From the NCBI GenBank assembly GCA_038093975.1, contig JBBPTG010000026.1:124001-188000 (forward strand): 64,000 nt of DNA. Reading direction: 5' to 3'. The notes beneath the pieces were generated by a model that saw nothing but the letters and a program-made list of their open reading frames with translations, searched no databases and was not told where the DNA came from. The position numbers and the translations under genes are program-made. Origin of the DNA: Chalciporus piperatus (taxonomy: Eukaryota > Basidiomycota > Agaricomycetes > Boletales > Boletaceae). Shown here piece after piece: positions 34,330 through 46,321 of the stretch (within the stretch, counting starts at the first letter, position 1; each line of letters begins with the position of its first letter).

Positions 34330-35376
34330 TCTTGTGGCTCTCGTTCAAGTTTGGTGATTGTATTACTCCCTACTATGTACTACCAGGTGGTGTATCGGCT
34401 ATCTATGATCGAGCATTTTACTATGCGACAATTTTATTCCTCGAACTTTTCGAATGTATACCGGCGAAATTCTGGCACAGGCTTTTAGTCAAACTACATA
34501 TGACATACACGCACCATGTGGTGATTCCACTTTCAACTCAAAATCCTTTGCGCGGTCGCCAACTCGTCGCCATCATCCGGCGTTTCGAGTGGTGAGGACG
34601 ATAAGTTGATATTGCTTTCCTGTCTCTAGATCCCCACTGACAAAAGCCGTTGGCACAGCTTTGAAGTATGCTCGTGGAAGGTGGTCCTACATCTGCCAGT
34701 GTAAGCAAGAACGCAAGCGGTCCGCTTGTTAGTCGTCCTGGGAGAAGGTAGCACTGTCGATCGTTACTAGAGCGGACGGAATGAGTCGATGCGATGCTCA
34801 CCACAGCAATTGTATCCTCCTCGCCATCCTCCTCGAGAGGGTCCCAAGGCGTCACGGTAGGCGCATTACACCAGCTACATCGTGGTTTAGTCTATAAACC
34901 GAGATCCGAGCAAGAGAGAAGATTGCATTGGCAGATCGTCACCCTCGGGAGGCAAGTTCCCGTAGTCTCGGCGGATGTGCCCGTCAAGCCTCCATGCTCG
35001 GCGCTTCAGTGTCTGGAGAGGAGTGAAGGCAAAATCGCTGCCTTGGCCATACGCTTGGCGAGAGAAATCCGAGAGCGATACAAAACGAGCTTCGCACTCG
35101 TTTTATTATCCTAGAATTTCCCCTTCATATTGAAGGCTGCACGCCCCGTTGCTGTCACGGGTCAGGTCACCAGGTGAGCTCAGAGGGCATACCTCACATC
35201 AGCGAGTCCTCGCGTTACTTCAAGTTGGCCACGCTTGCCGGCACTTTGTCATTTTTATTGAGTACGCTCGCTCCCAAATATGCCAAGTGTTCCTCAAGTA
35301 ATCAAGTATCGAAGTGGTTACATGAGTACGTAGGAGCCTCTGAATCTGGCCGACGGCGATAGCCATTTACTACAGG
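34330..35376. other. Intergenic; first ~190 bp match copy A downstream
   Basis: 34330-34520 is similar to the reverse complement of 11370-11585 (for example CTCCCTACTATGTACTAC). The rest holds no recognised gene. Confidence 0.5.
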
Positions 35377-36494
35377 TCACCGCCGCAGAACGAATCTAGC
35401 GATTCTCGTCGCCGTATCCCAAATCTCCTCCGGAAAGACGCCCCCCATTGCCCACCATCCATGCGGAACCTCGTCATACTCGAAGAGTTCCACCGGGCGC
35501 CCTAATCCTCTGAGGCGCCGTTCGATCTCGCGAGACGCATCGATCAACTGATTCGCGGTGCCATCCAAAATCAACGTCCTGGGCCACGACTCCGTGAACG
35601 GGATAAAGGATCCTGATATGAGCGGGTCTGTGGCTGCGAACCCCGAGTCCCCGACGTACGCGATCGACGCTGTCTGCACGATATGAAGGGAGAGGATATC
35701 GGCATTGGCTTGGGCTTTGGCATGTTCGCTCAGGCTGTCGTATACTTGGATGGAGGCAGGGGAGACAGCGACGATGCTGTCGGGTGGGGGCCTGTTAGAT
35801 TTGGAGGCAAGGTAGGGCAGTACGACCGCTTCAAGTTTTTTTTTCAAAAGTCGATACGAGGTCAGGAAGATGAGGTCAGCTAGATCTAGGGCTTGAAACG
35901 CGTGTGCTCCAGGCCGCACTTACCATGGTTACCCCCAGCGCTGTCGCCAGAGATGGTGATGTTTCCCGGGTCGTATCCTCTGCCAAGGATGTGGTCGTAG
36001 GCGGAAACAAGGTCCTGCAAGGCAGCCGGGAACGCGTTTTCGGGGACTGTAGCGAGCCGATAGCATGGTGCGACGATGAGACACCTACTGGCGTTGCACG
36101 ACTGCGAGGCAAGGGCACGGAGAAGTTCGGCGAAGAAATTGACGAACATTGGTGCGGTGGGGTGACCGCCGATGTTTCCTCCGCCATGGATGTGGAAGAT
36201 CACCTTGACATCTCCGGGGCTCGGGACCGTCTCTGAATCATCCCCGCTGCGAAGCGCGTAGAAGAAGATAGGGACGCGCTCAGGAGTCTTCAGTATGTTG
36301 CTGGGAAGAAAAGGGTGTGGGTTGGGCGACGGAGGGGCGATCTCAACGAGGACCGTGATGTCTTCCGGGATGCCCACTGTCGGGAGACGAGCGCGGTCCT
36401 CAAAGGACATCGCGACTCCGAACTTGGGCGGGTTGTTGGCGAACCTGGCACGTAGTTTTGGGATCGCTTCTTTTTGTTGTTCGGTGAGTGGCAT
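35377..36494 (-). CDS. Alpha/beta hydrolase fold-3 (HSL-type esterase/lipase)
   Basis: Two exons (35924-36494 and 35377-35879, a 44-nt intron) give about 357 residues. The oxyanion motif HIHGGGN and nucleophile motif GDSAGGNH are intact. The acidic residue is probably in LILDGTANQLID and the catalytic His in EYDEVPHGWW, near the C-terminus FVLRR. This is the hormone-sensitive-lipase-like family, whose substrates range over short-chain esters and secondary metabolites. No signal peptide is evident. A decayed copy lies at 29957-30800, with the TPR-CHAT copy B between them. Confidence 0.85.
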
Positions 36495-36862
36495 GGTGGT
36501 AGGACGACTCTGGGGGTTGGATTAGATGCGAATAGAGTTTACCGTTGGCTTTTTGGAGTTTTAAGTCATTGCTATAACGGCATTCCGGTCGCGTAAGATC
36601 GGTAATTGACAAATCCCTATTGGTATTTCCCCCGGAAAAAAAAGGGTGTACTACATCCTGAGTGTCCAGACTCAAGCCTGAGACTGACGGTCATTCGAGC
36701 ATTGTTCCAAGGAAAGGGAATGTCTGAACCCACTGGTGTCTGGTCGTTGGTGAATAGACTGGTCACCAGCCTTCTAGTTGGTGAGGAGAGAAAGAAGAAA
36801 CACTACCTTCCTTATCGGGCAAACGTATGTGGATGGTGCCACCGCGCAGTTACACTTTGTCA
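36495..36862. other. Divergent intergenic, hydrolase and MsrB
   Basis: 368 bp containing both presumed promoters; nothing else seen. Confidence 0.4.
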
Positions 36863-38279
36863 ATGACTCTCAGAGCCGCCGGGATTTCCAAGACTTTTCC
36901 TCGTCGTCTACTACGCCACCTCGGAGCTGACCACCTCATTGCATCTTCACCGAATCGTCTACGTCTGTTTCACTCCTCTCAGAGAATGTCCGAGTCCAAG
37001 TCCAAGTCCGATTCTGAATGGCGTGCGATCCTCTCGCGGGAGCAGGTATGTAGACATACGACGATCCCTGTCGGGGATTCATATCGGGTGGGTGTTGAAT
37101 TGCTCCTTCATTGACAGTTCAAAATTCTGCGCGAGAAAGGGACAGAGAGGCCTCACCAGGGTAAATATGACAAGCATACTGGCAAGGGCGTCTACAACTG
37201 CGCCGGGTGTGATACGCCGCTCTACGTGAGCGATACCAAGTTCGAGAGCGGGTGTGGATGGCCTGCGTTCTTTGATGGTAATACTTGCCGTCCATGTGTC
37301 GTGGTCGTTTGGCTAATCATATATTGTACAGTCGACTCCCTCATAACCCATACCTGTCGGGATAGCCTCAAAGGTATGGGTTACTAGGGAGTATGGGTTG
37401 TGCAAACGACCCCTATCCACCGCTTCGAACTCGTAAATTTTTCTCCCTTTCATATTAAGCTTCATAGTATTGATATAGTAGGTTTATGAAGCTAAGTAAA
37501 ATAATCAGTAAATTTGGTATCCTGCATCTCGACCGCCCAAGTCTGCTATCCAAATGACCCCAACACAAGGTAATAACCTCTAGTTTGTGGGCGAACAAGT
37601 CGTCAAATGCCCCGACATATTTCCACAAAATTATTGCTGCCCACTTCGCGACGTGTGGGATCCGGTGTGGACACATCAATATCATCATCATCACCTCTAT
37701 TCATCTCCCTCAACTTCTTTGCATCCATCACGGACTCGAAAATATCCTCGTCCGTCGCCCCAACCATGTTGTGTGTCTCGTCCGCTGGGTTCAGAAGTTC
37801 CGTGATGTTCATCGAAGCCAACGGGAAGAAAACATTTTCGTACAAAATAACAATAATTTCCTATTTTGGACAGCCTCGGCATTATCCACCCCTTACCATA
37901 ACCCATACCTGCCCACAAAACCTATGGGGTATGGGGTATTGGATATGATCCCAAAATCCCTGCAAACCAACTCGGGAAATCCAAAAATGTATGGGTTACA
38001 AGGGAGTATGGGTTATACCTGGCATGGGTTATGAGGGAGTCGACTGTAGCCATTCCCGGTGCCGTCAGCCGACATGAGGACCGATCGCTTGGGATGTTGA
38101 GGACAGAAATTACCTGTACTGCGTGCGGTGGCCACCTGGGACACGTCTTCAAGGGGGAGGGACACAATTATACGCCTGGTACGTCATATCATGGTTATTC
38201 GGCTCAGTCACTGATACGGGCGATGGTAGCCGATGAACGCCATTGTGTCAATTCCATTTCGTTGAACTTCAAAGAGTGA
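36863..38279 (+). CDS. msrB: Methionine-R-sulfoxide reductase B, mitochondrial
   Basis: Exons 36863-37045, 37118-37277, 38050-38178 and 38230-38279 join in frame. The N-terminus is basic with an RLRLFHSSQR tract typical of mitochondrial import. EWRAILSREQFKILREKGTE starts the MsrB domain. CAGC and CTAC are the zinc-binding pairs, FESGCGWPAF and CGGHLGHVF are signature blocks, and RHCVNSISL holds the catalytic Cys. It reduces methionine-R-sulfoxide using thioredoxin. The third intron (37278-38049) is 772 nt because a 718-bp pogo-like element lies in it; joining across it gives FFD-AIPGAVSRHED, as in other MsrB proteins. The gene should therefore still be functional if this intron is spliced. 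Confidence 0.9.
37329..38046. mobile_element. 718-bp pogo/Tigger-like element in the MsrB intron
   Basis: The ends are inverted: CAGTCGACTCCCTCATAACC at the left and its complement at the right, flanked by TA on both sides (37327-37328, 38047-38048). Ends of this form with TA duplication are typical of fungal pogo-type Tc1/mariner elements. Additional inverted tracts with repeated ATGGGTTA motifs lie inside each end. The interior carries a minus-strand frame (37603-37845) whose SMNITELLNPADETHNMV and DEDIFESVMDAKKLREMN resemble the C-terminus of pogo transposases. The DDE core is missing, so it is non-autonomous. Confidence 0.9.
37603..37845 (-). pseudogene. Pogo transposase C-terminal remnant
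   Basis: 80 codons matching only the acidic tail of a Tigger/pogo DDE transposase, ending in PTRREV and a short unrelated run. It lies inside the element at 37329-38046. Confidence 0.6.
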
Positions 38280-38581
38280 ATGCAATGAGAGCTCTTGTAC
38301 GCAATCCAGCAAGTTGTCTTTGTACTTGCAATGAATGAATATGTCAGCGGACTGTCAGGGGCTAATTATTTGGTTGAGAGGACGACGGAGAGCACATCCA
38401 AAGAAAAGCAGTTTATTGGATAATACCGTGAAGAGAATTATGAGGTGTGTAAACGGGATGGGGGGTAGGTGTACAACTGTGAAATCACTGCAGATGACAG
38501 GAGGGTGGTTTCCGAAAAGGAGCGAGATGGTAGATGGGCTAATCGCAAGGGTTAAGAACGATGGCAAGAGAGGGATAAACT
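38280..38581. other. Convergent 3' region, MsrB and tropomyosin
   Basis: 302 bp with no gene seen. Confidence 0.5.
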
Positions 38582-39228
38582 TTAGAGGCCCTCCATGCTC
38601 TTCATGAGTTCGTCCAGATCGGCTTGCGATGCCTTGTACTTGGCCAGCATTTCCTACAGATAAAATGAGATGGGGCAACACGGGGATAGAATCAAAAAAG
38701 ATGTACCTCGTACTTTTGCTCCCATACGTCGCGTTCCTGCTCTGCGCGCTGGACCTGGCGCTCAAAGTGCTCAGCCTTGACGTCGACCTGACGCAGCCTG
38801 GCGACGCGATCAGCTACAGATCGGGCGCTGGAGGATGCCGACACGACGTACTTTTCTGTTGTCTCCTTGACGTTCTTCTCAGCTGCATCAAGCTCCTCCT
38901 CCAAGAGAACAATCTTTCTAGCGAGACTGTCGTTGGTCGTCTTGGAGTGTTCGCCGTCCGCCTGAGCCGTCTTGGCTTCGGCCAACTTGGTCTCGGTGGA
39001 TTCGAGTTCGCCCTCGAGTCGTGCGATCTGGACGTTGAGCGACGTGACGGTCTGGTCTTTCTCCAAGAGTTGCTGTTCGTTTAGCTTGTTCTTGGCCTCT
39101 GCTGTTTCCGCACGAGTGATGGCGGCGTCTGCCTCGGCGCGGAGAGCGTTCAATTTCTGAGCATGGCTATCAGTACAAACACGACGTGAGTGTCAGGGAG
39201 TGTGATGGACCTCCTTGATCTTTTCCAT
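38582..39228 (-). CDS. Tropomyosin
   Basis: Four exons on the minus strand give about 161 residues, almost wholly coiled coil, the usual length of fungal tropomyosins. It begins MEKIKEKLNALRAEADAAI, continues with heptad repeats (LNEQQLLEKDQTVTSLNVQI and LARKIVLLEEELDAAEKNVK), and ends LDELMKSMEGL. The splice at the first intron (after MEKIKE) and the one before LRQVDVKAEHFERQV both preserve the heptad frame. The protein wraps along actin cables and supports formin-built filaments and polarised growth. It shares a 220-bp divergent region with the DUF2408 gene. Confidence 0.95.
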
Positions 39229-39448
39229 TGTGTTATTTGGCTGAGGTTGAGATTGTTTTTGTGGAGGAGGAGGAGGAGAACGCGTTGTAGGGACTGAAAC
39301 GAGGAAGATTATATAGAGCACCCGTGGGAAACGATGACCCTTGCCTTTTGTGATCATATCGGGTGATTCACTTGAGTAGTACTTGATCACTGGCAACCGA
39401 ACTGAAAATCTGGAGAATTATTCGACGTTGATATCAGAGTGAGTCCGA

Positions 39449-41709
39449 ATGAGCGCACCCGTCGCACAAGAGGGCGAGTAGATCGTGTTCTTGTTCCCGG
39501 GAGGGTTCGACGCTGACCCTTTTATACATTTCAGAATTACCCATCCTCGAGGCAGTGATCAAGTGAGCGATGCAGTCCCCTTTCTTGTTACCCGTATGGG
39601 ATACAAACCCTTGACCTCCGCAGCATCCGCAATAGGCTCACTGCCCTCAAGAGAGATCGCGCCGAATTCATCAAACCATCAGAGGTAAATGCCATATACC
39701 AAGCAGTCGTGAAGCAAGGTTCGCCCCACCACCTCTCTTCTTCTTCCCCCCCGATACCAATCCCAAACCTTGTCGAACAGTCACCAAATTGAACGACGTT
39801 CGCGACGACAACACCACCTACAACAACCGTGTCGACACCACGCTCGCAGATGTCTTCAGTCTCTTGTCTCTCAGCTATCTTACCCTTGGCCGCACAAAGG
39901 AATGTCCCGCCGCGTATTCCCAATTAGCCTCCATGAGGGTTAGTATGCATCACCTCTCGTTCCGCTCGCATACCCTCGCCTCTTTTTCTCCCATCCTGTG
40001 GCCACCTTCCGACGAACGGGATTCAACAGGGGTTATCGCCGTTCACGTTCTCGATAACTACACGTCTTGCCTTAGTCCTAACCTTTTTTCGAGCAGACAT
40101 GACGCTCTCGTTGTCATTGCCCCCAATATTGATCCATATATACACGTACTAACTCGATCCCCTTCAGCAAATTCTCAGCCATATGGAGGAATCAGGTATC
40201 TACAACGAATCCGATCTCGGCCCCTTCCAGCGCCGATTAGGAGAATTGCGCTCCATCGTCCAACACGATGCCGATAGCGGAAAGCATCCAGAAGCAATGA
40301 CCAAACTGCTCGAGCGTCAGCTCAACGAATGTGGTGCGCATTCGCTTTTTTTTTTTTTTTTTTTTTTTTCATTTCCGATTTTCGAACAAGGTCGGTTCAG
40401 ATCAAGGGTACTGATTCGTTTTCCGGGCTTCTTCTTCTTCTTTCTTAAAGATGCGATCGTGCGTTCACTACAAGACTCGTTGACTGAAATCTCTGTCGAG
40501 CTCATTCCTATCCACGAACGACTAGTCACTCTCCGACGACAACTAGTAGCCCTGGCTGCCAAGGAAGGATCACACAAGTCCGAGCTCAAGCCTCTGGCTG
40601 AAGAGCTTCGGAAGATCGACGCGTTGAGTGCCCCGTTCATTCTACCAGATGCCAAGGAACTAGTGACTGAAATTGACACGCTCGATTTATAATAGGAAAC
40701 GCGTCGATGGCAAGTTTCTCGGGCCAGGAGGAATCGTACCTGCGTCTCAAGCTGTCTGCACGTCCCTCCTGGAGGAATGCTTTGACATCCTCCAACAAAT
40801 CAAGGCCCAAGACGACTCCAAGAACGTGGCCAGTTCGCTGAAGCCAATACACGACCGGCTCAACGGGCTTCGCGCCGAGCTCGAGAACCTCGTTCTCACA
40901 CATCGATGGAGTCTTCGCGAGACGGATCTCTACAACTATTCGCTGAGTCTGCAGGAGATCGACAAGATGAGGATCGATGGCAAGTTTGTCGATATGGAAG
41001 GGAACCGTCCGCCAGGACAATACGTGAGTCGTCTTTCGATCTGTCGATCTTTTCGGCGGTGATGAACGGCGCATTTTTTGGTTTGTAGGTCCTGCTTTAC
41101 CTCTTGAGACGATGTTATGGCCTCATCTACCGGTTGCTCTCCTCAAGCGAGCCTGTATCAGAGGAACTCATGCCTGTCGTACGTGTCCCCCTTCCTTCCT
41201 TCCTTCCTCCTCCTATATATATATATATATATACCTAACCACACGACCGACACAAAGGCGAACAAGCTCTCTACGGTCAAGAAGTGCCTGAACGAAGTAT
41301 ACAAGTACGGAGGACCGTTTAGTCCCCGAGACCTCTACCCCGTGCGTTCCGTTTTCTGGACGTCGCCGAACAAAACGCGCGTGTGTTGCTGACGAAGTTT
41401 CGTCGCAAGTATCAATTAGCACTCCATCAGATCGATTCCATGCGCAAGGACGGCAAGTTTGTGGGCCACGATGGAAGCGTTCCGGAAGGTCAGGGAATCA
41501 TCATGGCGCATCTCAACGAATGCCACGAGCTGCTTGAGATGGTGAGTTTTTTTTTTGGTGGGGCTCTCTTGTGTGTGTCGTGCTGCGATTGACCGTGGTA
41601 TGTGCAGCTCAAGGAATCGATGGACGACGAAGAAGAAGACAACTACGACGAAGATGAGGAGGAGCAGTTGGGCGCGATGTCGGACTCGACTGATGACGAA
41701 GCTGATTGA
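39449..41709 (+). CDS. DUF2408 / UPF0662 family protein
   Basis: About ten exons join in frame from MSAPVAQEGE at 39449. Blocks include RNRLTALKRDRAEFI, YNNRVDTTLADVFSLLSLSY, KRVDGKFLGPGGIVPASQAV, RIDGKFVDMEGNRPPGQYV and MRKDGKFVGHDGSVPEGQ. The repeated DGKF-x-PGQ type motif is typical of DUF2408 (S. pombe UPF0662) proteins. The C-terminus is very acidic (DDEEEDNYDEDEEE). Function is not established. One intron near 40331-40449 carries a run of about 24 T followed by short TTC repeats; another near 41180-41257 has a TA repeat. One splice acceptor (GCAAG before YQLALHQID) is non-consensus in context. Confidence 0.8.
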
Positions 41710-41909
41710 CCAACTTGTATTTCATGTTTAACAAACTTCATTTCTCCGGTGCAGCACGCACTATGTTTTTTCTTTCTTATGTTTTATAGTAACCATGCGT
41801 CGTGCTGCGAAATAATGATGGCATTCGCAAAGGTATAACAGGCATGAGGACCAAGGAATGTAATTTTATGTCAACCTGCCCCACACCAAAGCGGACGTGT
41901 CATCGAGAT

Positions 41910-44018
<2,109 letters not shown>

Positions 44019-44203
44019 TGTCGACCAGGTAAAGGTGAGGGGATGAGAGTCAAGTTCGCTCTTAGGGAAGACTCGGGTCAACACCAAAAACTCATTATTT
44101 AAATCCCAGTTTCAATCACCGACGTGGGAGCGTGACAACGGAATACACATGTCACACTACTACACGTCACACCGTCACACCTCACCTACTCCATCGTCCT
44201 CCA

Positions 44204-44732
44204 ATGGCGACCTGGCACATTCGCAGCTGGCTCTCTCAGAGTATCAGAAAAAGTGAGTTACATACAAATACACCTCTTTTTACGCGTAATCTCACCACCC
44301 CCGTGTCAAGTTGCGACTGCGGCCGTTCATACCACGCCCGCTTCAACGGTCGAGGCTTTGAACCTCATCCGATCCCAGCCGTCTCAATATGTCATCGCTT
44401 CTGTCGTCGGGAGAAAGTACATTCTGACCCCACGCGATACCCTCACCGTCCCTCACCTAAAGGACGTGAGTGTCGGTGACATCCTCCACCTCCGTGACAT
44501 CCATGAAATTGGGTCACGTGAATACACCCTCCGAGGCAGTCCCACCATCCCCCGCAACCACATCAAGGTGGAGGCAACCGTCGTAGAGCATACCAAAGGG
44601 TCCATGGAAGTCGTATTCAAGAAGAAACGCCGAAAGGGCTACCAAAAGACCATCAAGAACAAACACCCTTTCACCCGTCTACGTATAGGTCCCATACAGT
44701 TCTCAAATCTCCCTTCCCCATCATCCTCATAG
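44204..44732 (+). CDS. mrpl49: Mitochondrial large ribosomal subunit protein bL21m
   Basis: Exon 1 (44204-44252) encodes MATWHIRSWLSQSIRK, and exon 2 (44311-44732) starts IATAAVHTTPASTVEALNLI. The bL21 domain follows: QYVIASVVGRKYILTPRDTL, VSVGDILHLRDIHEIGS, HIKVEATVVEHTKG, and the basic KKKRRKGYQKTIKNKHPFTR, which binds 23S-type rRNA. Length is about 156 residues. It is transcribed away from atp1, another nuclear gene for a mitochondrial machine, which suggests co-regulation. Confidence 0.93.
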
Positions 44733-46321
44733 CAGCCGAAATACATCACTTACGTGGTCTCCCCCATGCCAGATTATTAATTGTGGTCTCATTAGCATAG
44801 TCTTCAATCGACAGTTCCTTTTTACGCACCCAACGCCCACATTAGCGAAGCAAAATACCACTGATCAAATTCGCCGCGTGATCAGGCATTTGGTTCTCAT
44901 GTTACAACGTACGGCGGTCCAGTCTCAACGCATGTATTCCCGCTGTGCTGTCGGTGAAGACAGTCATTCGCGTAGGGGATCAGGTTGTGGGTAGAATTTT
45001 TACATACTTATAACATCATCCTCCATGCGGTACTGAATGGCGCGCGAGTCAAACTCGTCGATTTTTGGCATCTTCAAGCAGTTTTCCAACCAGCCGGCTT
45101 GTAACAAATCTGACCCCCTCTGAAGGGGGGCATCGAGGAATTGCTGGAAACCATTTACTGGCCAAAGTCTGAATGCTCCCAATGAAAAACAAGGTCAGGA
45201 TGCCTCGTCTAGTAACTGCGGTATTATCACCACATGTCTCACAACATTATTAGACCCGCCAGGCCCTCGGAGACACTCGGGAACCTCGACCTCGTATTCA
45301 GGACCTTGTGCGATCACACGAAAGAGGCCGTCCGAATCTCGAAACCGACATGTTCGGGTCTTACTTTTTTTGTCCGCCGATCTTTCCGAGACAGATGCTG
45401 CTAGATTCTCGATCGTCGGGTACTCGGGGCCTCATTTACATCCAGGTTCTGGCTGGTGAGATCGGCTGCCCGACTGGACGCCTTGCTACCACAAAGCCGC
45501 CCCCCCTTTTGAATCTTTCAGACCCAATAATCTCGATACATGTTCGAAATTGTGCTCGTGAACGAGCGCAATTCCCGTGATCTCGGGAAGAACAGTTAGT
45601 ATACAATTGGAAAATTGACATATGGCGGGATCGCCAAAAGGGTCTGCGAGACAAGGACGCGACATTGCCCACAACGCTGGAAGCGGAGCTCGATGGGATC
45701 ATCCCGACATTGTAGAGGTGACAGCACGCGCTCAAATCCTTTACCATGCCTAGTGTTTACTCCGCTCCGGCTGCTTAGACATAGATATTCGCGTGATTGA
45801 ATGCATCAATTCCGCCAGTTTTTAAATCTTACTCGTTCACAAAACTTGATTAAACTCAGACTCAGAGAGGGAATAAAATCACTGGCAAACGGATGTGGTA
45901 CATCGCCAAGCTAGTGTGAAACCGTTGACGGACCATATTAGATACCTGGAATTGGTTGACTCCTCAAAGAATTAAGCTCCTTCCAAAAGATGTCAGACCT
46001 CACAATAGGTTTTATTACGTTCGTGTCGTGCAAGCCCGTATGCACACGAGGGAATGCATGATCTGTCCGAATTATGAAACGAGAGGCGTGCTGACGGTAC
46101 GCACCAATAGACGGGATCATCCTTGCACAAAAAGCAACATGGTCTCCGGCCCAAACCGTTCACTGCACAGAGCACTCTCATGAATCAGGGGGGAAAGCAT
46201 AGGGGAGATGAGGAGAAACAGGCTCATCGGAATTACTGAAGAACCTACGTTCGACTATAAGAAAAACATATCACTGCGGATGACAATGGGTGAGTCATAG
46301 ATGCGCACGTTCTGCATTCCA
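44733..46321. other. 1.6-kb intergenic with no recognised gene
   Basis: Short frames (45000-45182, 45436-45747 on the minus strand; 45308-45580 and 45956-46183 on the plus strand) do not resemble known proteins. The minus-strand stretch ELRFQRCGQCRVLVSQTLL near 45640-45690 has two Cys pairs but no continuation. It may hold a decayed gene. Confidence 0.35.

Noticed and set aside
34794..35114. 106-codon plus-strand frame downstream of TPR-CHAT copy B
   Set aside because: No recognisable domain, no splice support and no repeat partner.
36747..36780. Tract resembling the end of the RecQ element repeat (TAGACTGGTCACCAGCC)
   Set aside because: Only about 17 bp match and it is largely a chance palindrome; the hairpin and following repeat are absent.
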